This document shows positions 42,229-51,167 of a stretch of DNA of 64,000 bases, in pieces (within the stretch, counting starts at the first letter, position 1; each line of letters begins with the position of its first letter). This stretch comes from CAZOKN01 sp964580525. Lineage in GTDB: Bacteria > Pseudomonadota > Alphaproteobacteria > Rickettsiales > UBA6187. The stretch is taken from assembly GCA_964580525.1 (NCBI GenBank), contig CAZOKN010000004.1, positions 13,532 through 77,531 of the forward strand, read 5' to 3'. The position numbers were made by a program, and so were the translations under genes. The notes below the pieces were generated by a model that was not told where the DNA came from, made no database searches, and saw only the letters and a list, made by a program, of their open reading frames with translations.

Positions 42229-44076
42229 TCAGTCCTTATTAAGGTTTTTTGGCAAGTTTATTATAACCTCTGTACCATTGCCAAGGCTGCTAACTATGGT
42301 TAAATTACCCCCATGTTCTTCAACCAACATTTTGGCTACCCACAGGCCGAGTCCGGTTCCCTCTGAGCTCCTCGACAAAGCATTCTTCACGTAACCAAAT
42401 TTTTCAAGAATTTTAGGAATGTCCTTTTTGGCAATTCCGACACCCTGATCTTTTATCGAGAGCTCAATGTTTTTTTCTGTATCTCTCAACGAAATCAAAA
42501 TTTCTGAGTTAGGGTAAGAAAATTTAATAGCATTCGACAGTATATTTATGACGATCTGTTTTATACGCATTTCATCAGCAAATATGAAAGGAATATCTGA
42601 TTTTGCATTTATTTTTATAGCTATGTTTTTATGCTCAGATTTTTCAGCTAATATTTTGATACTTTCTGTGATTATATTCTTCAAATTGATATTTGTTTTA
42701 TCTAGCTCCAATTTACCAACATCTGATCTTGATAAATCAAGTAAATCACTTACCACAACAAGCAGGCTTTTACCTGCATCGTAAATATCTTTTGAATATT
42801 CAAGATATTTAGGATTATTAACTGGTCCAAAAATTTCAGTTTTTATCATTTCAGAATAGCCAATTATTGCATTGAGTGGAGTGCGTAGCTCGTGACTCAT
42901 ATTGGCTAAAAAGTCTGATTTTGCTCTGTTGGCAGATTCTGCTTCTCTTTGAGACTCTAATAATTTTTTATCTATGCGTTTTATACGTTTTATATAACTT
43001 TGAAGATAAATTAGTTTTTTAGCTAAATTTGTAGTTTCATAAGTTGGAGTTCTTGGAGCTTTTTTTACTGTCTGTCCGCGCATTATTTTATCTGCGGTAT
43101 CGGATAGTTTTACTATAGGTAGTATTATGTGTTGTCTAAATAAAAATAGTAAAACCAAGAAAAAGCAGCTCATACCAGCAAGCTCAATTATTCTTGGCAA
43201 AAGGATCGAGTAAAATTCATTCGTTGTAAAAGATTTGTTAAATCCTGTTAAAATTATATAAGGGTAATTATCCATTTTATTGTAGTGAGTATAAGATACA
43301 TTTTCAATTTCTATAGGGGATATAAGTTCTCCATTTTTTTTGCTAGAAAAGAATGTTTTTTTACTGAATATGTTTTTAAAGAACTGGCTTTCTGGATCAA
43401 TTTTGTTATCGATTGACTGCATAACTAGACTATAGTCAGTATCAAGTATAACATAACTAACGTGGCTGGAAGAGATAGCCTGCATTATTTTTTCAGATAG
43501 AAGCTCTATATTAAAGCCAACTACGATTGCTCCAATATAATTATCTGATTTATCTAAAATTCCTGTACCAGCAGGTATAACCCATTTGCCGCTGGGATTT
43601 CCAATGCCTGGTTTAGAGAGCTGTAAAATCCAGGGAGAAACTCTACATTTCCAAGTATAGCTTCTGTAAGACATATCTGGGGGATTTTTTACTATCCCAT
43701 GTTGGCTATTAATAACTTGTCTATTATTCTTATCAACCCAATCGAATAGTGACCAAGAAAATAAGTTTGTGGCTCTGTACTGCTCACCGGAAGTTTTCTT
43801 GAATGTTGTATATATAAAATTTAGATCGGAAGGGTCTTTTTCAGCAATTTGTTTTCCCATGTACACTGATATTCTATTGGTATAATCAAATATTTCTGAC
43901 AAAATACTTTCTATTCTGTCTCCTTCTGTCTCAATAATGATGGAATTGTGATTCTTGTATGAGTTGTAGATATATATACCAATAACAATTGACAATAAGA
44001 ACGTCGACAATATAATCACGCTCGCAAAGGATAAATAATCTTTATATAAAGAGTACTTTCTGTGTTTTTGGGGCAT
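42229..44076 (-). CDS. Membrane sensor histidine kinase with Cache-type sensor and HAMP
   Basis: A 615-residue kinase. Helices near residues 15-36 and 296-318 flank a periplasmic sensor of about 255 residues with the double-Cache look (FSWSLFDWVDKNNRQVIN, GAIVVGFNIELL). A HAMP-like segment follows, then HisKA with about H395 in MSHELRTPLNAIIGYSEM and HATPase_c with NILSNAIKF, DQGVGI and GTGLGL. It is clearly related to the kinase at 34.6-36.3 kb in the HisKA region. It has no receiver domain and no regulator gene nearby. Confidence 0.9.
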   Translation of the reverse strand: MPQKHRKYSLYKDYLSFASVIILSTFLLSIVIGIYIYNSYKNHNSIIIETEGDRIESILSEIFDYTNRISVYMGKQIAEKDPSDLNFIYTTFKKTSGEQYRATNLFSWSLFDWVDKNNRQVINSQHGIVKNPPDMSYRSYTWKCRVSPWILQLSKPGIGNPSGKWVIPAGTGILDKSDNYIGAIVVGFNIELLSEKIMQAISSSHVSYVILDTDYSLVMQSIDNKIDPESQFFKNIFSKKTFFSSKKNGELISPIEIENVSYTHYNKMDNYPYIILTGFNKSFTTNEFYSILLPRIIELAGMSCFFLVLLFLFRQHIILPIVKLSDTADKIMRGQTVKKAPRTPTYETTNLAKKLIYLQSYIKRIKRIDKKLLESQREAESANRAKSDFLANMSHELRTPLNAIIGYSEMIKTEIFGPVNNPKYLEYSKDIYDAGKSLLVVVSDLLDLSRSDVGKLELDKTNINLKNIITESIKILAEKSEHKNIAIKINAKSDIPFIFADEMRIKQIVINILSNAIKFSYPNSEILISLRDTEKNIELSIKDQGVGIAKKDIPKILEKFGYVKNALSRSSEGTGLGLWVAKMLVEEHGGNLTIVSSLGNGTEVIINLPKNLNKD

Positions 44077-44177
44077 TTACGTCCTGGCACGATTGCTTTT
44101 TGCTATATACATTATACATTAGTTAATATATTAATTTCAAAAAAAATAAAGTTTATTATTAAATAGGAATTTTTGTT

Positions 44178-45644
44178 ATGCCAGTAGAGACGATAGCTCT
44201 AAGCCGAGAAAATGATGAAAGACAGAATGTTTTATCTTATCAGAATAAAGCTTACACGGATGCTTTGGATGACATAGTTGCAAAAATTGAAAAGGCAAAG
44301 AAGGATGGCCAAAATTATATTGCTCAGGGGGTATATGAAAATTGGCTGGGAACTTTATCTGGTAAAGCAATAGATGTAGAATCACTAGCTAAATTTGCAG
44401 CGGAAAAATATTTTGCAGAACAAATTCAGACAATATCAGATAATATACCTGCCGGGCCAGCTCTGAATAATCAATTTTTCAATGAAATCTGGCTTTCTGA
44501 TGAAAAATTAAATTTTGAACAAATTAAGCTTATTTTGGTTAATTATAGAGCATTGACGGATTTAACCCGTTTCTGTGTTGCAGTTGACTTTTTGGCTTCG
44601 CATGGTCAACTACAGAGTGAAACAAAAATTGCCGAAAACCTTAGCGAAGAAACTGGGGAAGGTAAGCCAGGTAGAGCTCATATAGAACTTCTTGATCAAG
44701 CGATAATAAGTATATTGGAGCGTGCAAAAGGTACAAAAATAGAAGGTGTAGAACTTAGCAATTTAAAGGAGGAACTGTTAAATGCTGCTGAGTCTTCTCT
44801 TATTTTAGAATCAACAATTTCTGCGAGAGATTTGGAGGAGAATCTGTATACTGGAAAGTTTATTGACGGTATAGGTATAATTAATTCTTTACTTCGGGGG
44901 AAGTATTCAGTTGAGGTTGTTGCTGGAATTGCGGCGGTTGCTGCTGCACACGAAGGTAAGGCTCCTGGTATGTTAACTAAATTATTTGAAGGTGCTGTAA
45001 AATATTTTAAAGGAGGAGAGCCGCGACAAGTTCAAATTTCGGCCTTTAAGCCTTATTTTAGCGAGCATTTGGGTAGTGCTCTTGTTGATAGAGTAGTAGA
45101 TAAAGTAATAGATGATGAGGAAGAAGAAGTAAGTAATAATCTGATAGAAGAAAATCGTTCAGTCAGTGGTAAAACGAGTAAACAGTTAAGAGCTGAAGGA
45201 CAAGTTGAGCAGGCGCACAGAAAAGATGCAAACGATAATGTGGTTGACAGTATATTAGAATCAAAAGGGTTTTTTGATAGGTTGAATAATTTTGTGACGG
45301 CTAAAAAAGGAATGCAATTATTTTTAGAAGGACACGGTGCTTTTTGGAATGGTTTGGCGACAGAGATTAATAAAAAAAATAAGGAAGTAGAATCTGAAAA
45401 GCCTAAACGTCTATCGTTAGATGGTTCTGAGCTACCAGGGCAGCAGTTAAGGCGAGCTAAGTCAATGATAGATTTTAGAAGAAGTAATAGTTGGCCTCAG
45501 TATGAGAAAACTTATGAGAAAACTTGGGAGGCAAGTGTTGAGCAGGCAAGAAATGCTGAAAAAGCGAGAGAGTCTGAACAAATGAAAAAATCATTTGCTG
45601 AAAAAGCCTTAGACAGCAAACAATCTGATAAAGTTATTAACTAA
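44178..45644 (+). CDS. Hypothetical 488-residue protein; possible secretion-system substrate
   Basis: No family recognised and no signal peptide or firm membrane helix; one Ala-rich helix (VEVVAGIAAVAAAHEG) lies near residue 250. The protein is helical and charged, with coiled-coil-like stretches, and ends in a Lys/Glu/Arg-rich tail. A 12-bp tandem DNA duplication (45501-45524) encodes a doubled YEKT. AGGAA precedes the ATG. It lies upstream of a VirB4-like gene, so I note it as a candidate type IV substrate; this is inference from position and composition only. Confidence 0.55.
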   Translation: MPVETIALSRENDERQNVLSYQNKAYTDALDDIVAKIEKAKKDGQNYIAQGVYENWLGTLSGKAIDVESLAKFAAEKYFAEQIQTISDNIPAGPALNNQFFNEIWLSDEKLNFEQIKLILVNYRALTDLTRFCVAVDFLASHGQLQSETKIAENLSEETGEGKPGRAHIELLDQAIISILERAKGTKIEGVELSNLKEELLNAAESSLILESTISARDLEENLYTGKFIDGIGIINSLLRGKYSVEVVAGIAAVAAAHEGKAPGMLTKLFEGAVKYFKGGEPRQVQISAFKPYFSEHLGSALVDRVVDKVIDDEEEEVSNNLIEENRSVSGKTSKQLRAEGQVEQAHRKDANDNVVDSILESKGFFDRLNNFVTAKKGMQLFLEGHGAFWNGLATEINKKNKEVESEKPKRLSLDGSELPGQQLRRAKSMIDFRRSNSWPQYEKTYEKTWEASVEQARNAEKARESEQMKKSFAEKALDSKQSDKVIN

Positions 45645-45766
45645 AAAGTTTAATTAGTAGTGTTTTTATAAATTATTCTTTGCCTAAATAACTTTATGTA
45701 GTAGTTTCCAGGTCATACCTTCTTTATGTAGGTGGTAAATTTGTATGTCAATTTTATATTAGTTCA

Positions 45767-46162
45767 ATGCGTCCTAATTATAGCATTCTCATAGTTTCAT
45801 TGTTTCTAACCATAGCGGTTTATTTTGGCTGGTATGAGTTTAATAAATCAACATTTGATAGCTTTGATTCATTAAAAATAGTCAGTACTGATGAAAAGAA
45901 ATTTTATAACAGTTATGATGTTTTCTATAAGCTTGTAAAACAGGGTAAAAACAGTCTTGTTTTTGTGGCAAAAGATAATATAGAAATCAACATTTCCAGT
46001 CCTTTGGGCGATATTCAGAAAAACCTTTCTGCAGGTGAGGCATACTTCATAAATGTGGAAGAGAATCAGAGCATTTGGGTTGATAAGCCATATTCTATGG
46101 AAGTTTTTATTAACGACGAGGATAATACTTTTGTTGGTGTTTTTGAGGATTTGGTCAGCTAA
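45767..46162 (+). CDS. Hypothetical membrane-anchored periplasmic protein
   Basis: A 131-residue protein with one N-terminal anchor (SILIVSLFLTIAVYFGWYEF) and a soluble, mostly beta-strand outer part. Not recognised. It precedes the VirB4-like gene by about 145 bp on the same strand and could be an accessory part of that locus. It lacks the two-helix pattern of VirB3, the usual neighbour of VirB4. The ribosome site is weak. Confidence 0.6.
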   Translation: MRPNYSILIVSLFLTIAVYFGWYEFNKSTFDSFDSLKIVSTDEKKFYNSYDVFYKLVKQGKNSLVFVAKDNIEINISSPLGDIQKNLSAGEAYFINVEENQSIWVDKPYSMEVFINDEDNTFVGVFEDLVS

Positions 46163-46307
46163 TACTAAATTTCTATAGTTTCTTCAAAAACTAAACTTAT
46201 CTTGCACTTGTACCCAATTATTGTAAATTTAATAAAAATGGTTTAGGTTCTGCGTGGAGACGGCAGTTTTCGATTAATTTATACAACCCTGATAGTTGCT
46301 ATTTAAC

Positions 46308-48701
46308 ATGCTGGATAAAATATTAGGTCGTAAGGCTAAGGGCGAGATCAGGCTTGAAGTTCCTGTACCTGATTTTATACCGTATGCCTGCCACTATGAT
46401 CCTGGCACTATTCTCACAAAAAATGGCGAATTACTTCAAGTTATAAAGGTTACGGGCTTTTCCAAAGAGGTAAATTCTGCAAACGATCTTGAGCTACGCT
46501 CTATGGTTCGTAAGGCTATATTTGAAAACATTAAAAGCGATGATTTTGCGCTGTGGATTCACACAGTAAGGAGAAAGAAAAATCTTGATCCTGGAGGGGT
46601 TTTTTCATCAGGGTTTGCCGGCGGACTTAACAAATCTTGGCGTAGTAAAAATAAATTGGATGAGATGTATGTCAACGAGGTTTATGTAAGCGTTATACGT
46701 GATAGTGCTTCTGTTAAGCTTTCAAAAGGAGGCAATTTTCTGCGTTCTATGTTTTTTCTGACGCTGAAATCCCATCATGAGAAATTTCTTGAATCTACTC
46801 ATAAAGAGCTATCTGCTGTTGTGGATGGGATGTTGGCTACTCTAAAGCCGTTTGGTGCGCAAAAGCTTACTGTTGTTGAACATGAAGGGGTGTTCTATTC
46901 AGAACAGCTACAATTCTTTGCGAAGTTACTTAATCTTGCCGAAGTTCCTGTTGAAGTTCCTGTTAGTGATATATCTGAATATCTGGCAACACATAGGGTT
47001 GCAATAGGCTTTAACACTATGGAGGTTAGGGGTGCGGCAGGTAAATATTTTGGTGCTGTGTTCACAATAAAAGAATATAGAGAGCTTTCCATTGATGTTT
47101 TGGATAGTGTGCTGCAATTGCCACAAGAGTTCATCATTACCCAAACGCTTGATTTTGTTAATAGTAAAAATGCAATAAAAGAATTTGAATATCAGCGCTA
47201 TGTATTAGAAGTTAGCCGTGATGAAAAGCTAAAGGAAATACTTGGTCTTGATGATATGTTTGTTAATAGGGGCGGCATATCATTTGGCAATAGCCATATG
47301 ACAATGTTTATGATAGCGGACGATGTTAGGAAGCTTGAGAATAATATAGCAGCTGCAGTTTCCAAATTGAATAAACTTGGCATAGCAGTAACACGCAGGG
47401 ATTTGCGTATGGAAGAGTGTTTTTGGGCACAATTGCCTGGAAATTTCTCTTATTTGTCACGTAGAAAGCCTATAAATACCTCACGTATTGGTGGTTTTGC
47501 GTCGCTTTACAATTTTCCTGCGGGCAGAAGGTCGGGAAATTTATGGGGGCCTGCAGTTACGGTATTTTATACTACTATGGGAACGCCGTACTTTTTTAAT
47601 TTTCACGAAGGTAATAATGGCCATACAACAATCATAGGGCCTTTTGGTTCTGGTAGGACTTTGCTTTTGAATTTCCTTGTAGCGGAGTCGAGAAAATTTA
47701 ACGGCAAGCTATTTTTCTTCGATTATGAGGGTGCTTCAAAAATCTTTATCAAAGCTTTGGGTGGTTCTTATAACCAAGTTTCGAACGTTGCCGGTGAGAA
47801 TAATGCTTGTTTTAATCCTTTGTTATTGCCAGATAGCCTTGAAAGCAGGTCTTTTCTGAAAAAATGGATGTTTATGTTGGCACAAAGTGGAGGTACTCAA
47901 GTTAGCGATGCTGAGAAAAGCCACTTAAGCAAGTTGGTGGATTATATTTATACTTTGCCGGAAGGACAAAGGCGAATATCAGCCATAGCCAAGTCTTTTG
48001 GGGCTATATCCCCAGGTTCATTGGGGGAGAGAATGGCGCTATGGTATGGACAAGGTAAATATGCCCATCTTTTTGATAATGATCGCAAGGAGATAGCTTT
48101 ACTTGCAACTGGAGTGAATGGATTTGGTGTTGACCAGCTTGTTGATGATAAGTTTACCCGTGCTCCGGTTATTTCTTATCTTTTGCATAAAATAGAAATG
48201 TCATTGAGTGGGGTACCTACAATCATTGTACTTGATGAGTCTTGGAAGCTGCTGGATAATTCTATGTTTACGCCAGATATATCGGAATGGTTGGATAGAT
48301 TGAAGAAAAAGAACGCAATAGTTATATTCGTTGCGGAGGATTTACCTAGCAGCAGAGATGATGGAATTACTGAAGTTATAAGCAAAAAGGTGGCAACTCA
48401 GATATTTACCCCTAATGTAGAAGCTGAGGATTCTAAGGCTGTTTATAAAGAAATTTGGGGCTTTTCTGACCAAGAATTTGATATTTTTACCAGAGCAAGA
48501 TCAGATAAAAAGCACTTTATGATACGGCAAGGAGGCAATACCGTGGTTGCCAGCGTTGATTTAAACGGCTTACAGGAAGTGTATGTCTTGTCAGGCGGCG
48601 GGAAAACTGCTACAATGGTTGAGAAAGTAATAGCGGAGATAGGGGACAATCCTGCGGATTGGTTGCCTGTTTTTTACGAGAGGGTTAAGCAGAATGCCTA
48701 A
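46308..48701 (+). CDS. VirB4-like type IV secretion ATPase with altered Walker A
   Basis: About 797 residues, matching VirB4 throughout. The N-terminal part has FIPYACHYDPGTILTKNGELLQVIKVTGF, strikingly like Rickettsiales VirB4. The C-terminal ATPase has Walker B IIVLDESWKLL (D643, E644). Walker A reads GPFGSGRT: position 450 is Arg (AGG) where the family has Lys, so hydrolysis is doubtful. VirB4 normally powers type IV secretion or conjugation at the inner membrane. No other VirB/VirD4 gene is in the window except perhaps the overlapping secreted protein. I use the ATG at 46308; a TTG four codons earlier is possible. Confidence 0.85.
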   Translation: MLDKILGRKAKGEIRLEVPVPDFIPYACHYDPGTILTKNGELLQVIKVTGFSKEVNSANDLELRSMVRKAIFENIKSDDFALWIHTVRRKKNLDPGGVFSSGFAGGLNKSWRSKNKLDEMYVNEVYVSVIRDSASVKLSKGGNFLRSMFFLTLKSHHEKFLESTHKELSAVVDGMLATLKPFGAQKLTVVEHEGVFYSEQLQFFAKLLNLAEVPVEVPVSDISEYLATHRVAIGFNTMEVRGAAGKYFGAVFTIKEYRELSIDVLDSVLQLPQEFIITQTLDFVNSKNAIKEFEYQRYVLEVSRDEKLKEILGLDDMFVNRGGISFGNSHMTMFMIADDVRKLENNIAAAVSKLNKLGIAVTRRDLRMEECFWAQLPGNFSYLSRRKPINTSRIGGFASLYNFPAGRRSGNLWGPAVTVFYTTMGTPYFFNFHEGNNGHTTIIGPFGSGRTLLLNFLVAESRKFNGKLFFFDYEGASKIFIKALGGSYNQVSNVAGENNACFNPLLLPDSLESRSFLKKWMFMLAQSGGTQVSDAEKSHLSKLVDYIYTLPEGQRRISAIAKSFGAISPGSLGERMALWYGQGKYAHLFDNDRKEIALLATGVNGFGVDQLVDDKFTRAPVISYLLHKIEMSLSGVPTIIVLDESWKLLDNSMFTPDISEWLDRLKKKNAIVIFVAEDLPSSRDDGITEVISKKVATQIFTPNVEAEDSKAVYKEIWGFSDQEFDIFTRARSDKKHFMIRQGGNTVVASVDLNGLQEVYVLSGGGKTATMVEKVIAEIGDNPADWLPVFYERVKQNA

Positions 48702-51072
48702 AATTTCTTCAGTTTTTGTTTTTAAAGCTTTGGGCTTTTTGTGCTTAATGGCTTTGTTATCTGTTGTTCCTGTGCGTGAAGTAGTAGCTGGAGATTTTTT
48801 GTGTAATGGCAAAAAGGTTAGCACAAGCGATATTAAAACATGTGTTACTTTTGCTGAGTGTGCTGTTTGTGAGGCGACTGATACAACTTGGTCATCACCA
48901 AAAATTGGCATTGCATATAATCAAGTGACAGGTGGAGATAAGTACAAAGAAGTTGCAGATGGCGAGTGTGAATGGATGGGCGGTGCAGGACGTCCGTTTG
49001 CTGTGAGATTTTGTGCGCGTAAGGCACAGCCTGGTGAAAATGGTAATACTTCTACAGACAAAGTTATGCTGTGTGGTTACGAAGACTGGTTAGATGGCAC
49101 TGATATTTCCGCTTTTTCAAGCCCTAATCATAAAGGATCTAAGAACATGGTTGTGCAGAATGATCTAGGGTGTGTAGATCTGCCAATTGCCAAAGGTCCA
49201 CCACAGTTTAAAAATGATGCCTGGAAAATTTCTTATTTGCCTAATCCTGAAATAAAAATGGGTGTTCCTTCTACATTCGTGGATCCTGAGGTTGATCTTA
49301 ATATTTGTGAGGATGCTAATGCGAATGTTGCTAGATGTGTTCCAGGACAAAATTCAGGCTACGCTAATGGTATAACTTTAAAAGAAACTTTGATATTTAA
49401 GCCTGCTGCGACTAATTCATTCGTGGTTTCAAAAACAGCTGGTGATGGTAGAGTTTTTGAAGCTAGAATTACAACGTCTAGGCCAGATAAAATATGTATT
49501 TATAAAACACAAGAGCCTGATGGCACAGTTGTTGAAACGCTACAAGGTTGTGTTTCAAGGCCTGGCTATATGCCAGCACCTACTGTTTCTGTAGGAAATT
49601 CGACTACAAATTTACCAAAAATCACTGCAGCTATGGCTGGTGAAACCAAAACTATAGAAATGTGGGTGAACCCAAATGATTATGACACTAATTCAGCAGC
49701 TGCGGTTCCGCATGAATGTGATTATTTGAACCAGATAGAATTCTGTGCATACAGACCTTGTTCTGTTACTAAATCTGATGGAACTTGCGCTACATGGAGC
49801 GATAAGATGTGTTTGAGTGGTTATGAAACAGCTCCTTTGGTTGTTGTTGGAACCGCTACTGATACAGCAATTCCTGTGGGGCAAAATCCTCCGGGAAATG
49901 TTAGTAAGACTGCAAATACGTCTTTTGTGAATAATAGTGCTTTTAATGAAGTTAATGCTAATGGTGCGCTTTATAGACCTAGTATGACTTTGAAGAAGAC
50001 AGTTAGTGTTTATAATCCTCCTTTGTGCTATCAGAAAGATACTAAAACTGGGGATTGTTTGAATTATGAGAGCGATAGTACGGCACTTAATTTGATTGTT
50101 AGGGATTTTGGTGTTTGCTGTACTGATTCTACTTGTTCTGGCATACCTAAGCCTTATACGGATAGTAACGGCAAGTGTTTACAATATGTAAGAAACACAC
50201 CTATTACAAACGGTGCGCATTATGATCCGTATAAAATTGATAGCACTATTAGCAGCACAACAAAACTTCCTCTTCAGACAGCCCGCCCTTTGAGCGGAGA
50301 AGAAATGGGTTTGTGTGTATCTATACCGCAAATTTGGATACAGGATAAGCCTGGTAATTATACTTATGTGGCACCTTCAGGTTGTTCAACTGCTACTGTT
50401 GAGCTTTGGGGTGGCGGTGGTGGTGGAAGAAATGGTAGTTCATCTAACGATGATTGGTCAGGTGGTGCTGGTGGTTATGTTAAAGCGAGCGTTCCGGTTA
50501 CGGCAGGATCTTCCTATTCAGTTATTGTAGGAGTAGGTGGTGTACCATTTGGGGGAGGCGGTATTTCGAGCTTTGCGAGTCAATCTGAAGTGAAAGTTTT
50601 GGCCAATAGTGGTATGGCACAGATTGGTGGAAATAGCTTCTGTGCTAATGGTGCTACGTGTATTACACAGAAAAAAGGAAATGATGGGACTAATAACGAT
50701 TGCGGTTTGATGGCTGGTGCTGGAGCATGGGATCCTGATCAGGGTGCTTATACACAATGGAAAGAACAGAATGTTACAGGTACGTTTTATACTTTCACGC
50801 ATGCTGGTGGTGTATGGACAAAGTTATCTTCATCTTCCACGCGTACTGGGCCTAGTGGAGTTTGGCAGTGCGATGATTCTGACGACTATGATTCACACGA
50901 CTTACACATAGCTGATTTAGGCAATGCCAAGAAGAATAACGTTGATTCTAACTTCTATTATCCTTCTATGGCTGGAGTTGGTGGTTGCTCGTCTGACAAG
51001 TGCAGTAGCAATAACTATAATGGAAATGTTGGTCCTGGCGGTCCTGGAAAAGCAAGAATAACCTGCAATTAG
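48694..51072 (+). CDS. Large secreted Cys-rich protein with C-terminal glycine-rich domain
   Basis: A 792-residue exported protein whose start overlaps the VirB4-like gene by 8 bp. The signal peptide is residues 1-32 or so. The mature protein has about 32 cysteines by my count, many in short C-x-C-like groups (AECAVC, FGVCCTDSTC), so it is probably disulfide-rich. From about residue 565 there is a glycine-rich domain (VELWGGGGGG, SGGAGGYVKASVPVTAG) of a type seen in surface and phage-tail proteins. No internal membrane helix is visible, so it is not a VirB6. Coupling to VirB4 suggests an exported or surface part of that system. Confidence 0.7.
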   Translation: MPKISSVFVFKALGFLCLMALLSVVPVREVVAGDFLCNGKKVSTSDIKTCVTFAECAVCEATDTTWSSPKIGIAYNQVTGGDKYKEVADGECEWMGGAGRPFAVRFCARKAQPGENGNTSTDKVMLCGYEDWLDGTDISAFSSPNHKGSKNMVVQNDLGCVDLPIAKGPPQFKNDAWKISYLPNPEIKMGVPSTFVDPEVDLNICEDANANVARCVPGQNSGYANGITLKETLIFKPAATNSFVVSKTAGDGRVFEARITTSRPDKICIYKTQEPDGTVVETLQGCVSRPGYMPAPTVSVGNSTTNLPKITAAMAGETKTIEMWVNPNDYDTNSAAAVPHECDYLNQIEFCAYRPCSVTKSDGTCATWSDKMCLSGYETAPLVVVGTATDTAIPVGQNPPGNVSKTANTSFVNNSAFNEVNANGALYRPSMTLKKTVSVYNPPLCYQKDTKTGDCLNYESDSTALNLIVRDFGVCCTDSTCSGIPKPYTDSNGKCLQYVRNTPITNGAHYDPYKIDSTISSTTKLPLQTARPLSGEEMGLCVSIPQIWIQDKPGNYTYVAPSGCSTATVELWGGGGGGRNGSSSNDDWSGGAGGYVKASVPVTAGSSYSVIVGVGGVPFGGGGISSFASQSEVKVLANSGMAQIGGNSFCANGATCITQKKGNDGTNNDCGLMAGAGAWDPDQGAYTQWKEQNVTGTFYTFTHAGGVWTKLSSSSTRTGPSGVWQCDDSDDYDSHDLHIADLGNAKKNNVDSNFYYPSMAGVGGCSSDKCSSNNYNGNVGPGGPGKARITCN

Positions 51073-51167
51073 AACTTATCTTTTATTCGACCGCATTTTA
51101 TCATTGATGTTGAGGCATAAATGCCTTTATACATGTCCTGTTTTGTTAATTAAGAACAAAGGCAGAC

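Noticed and set aside
45767..46162. VirB3 upstream of the VirB4-like gene
   Set aside because: The protein has a single N-terminal anchor and a soluble outer domain, not the two closely spaced helices of VirB3.
48694..51072. VirB6 homologue
   Set aside because: There is only a signal peptide and no multi-helix membrane region, which VirB6 proteins require.
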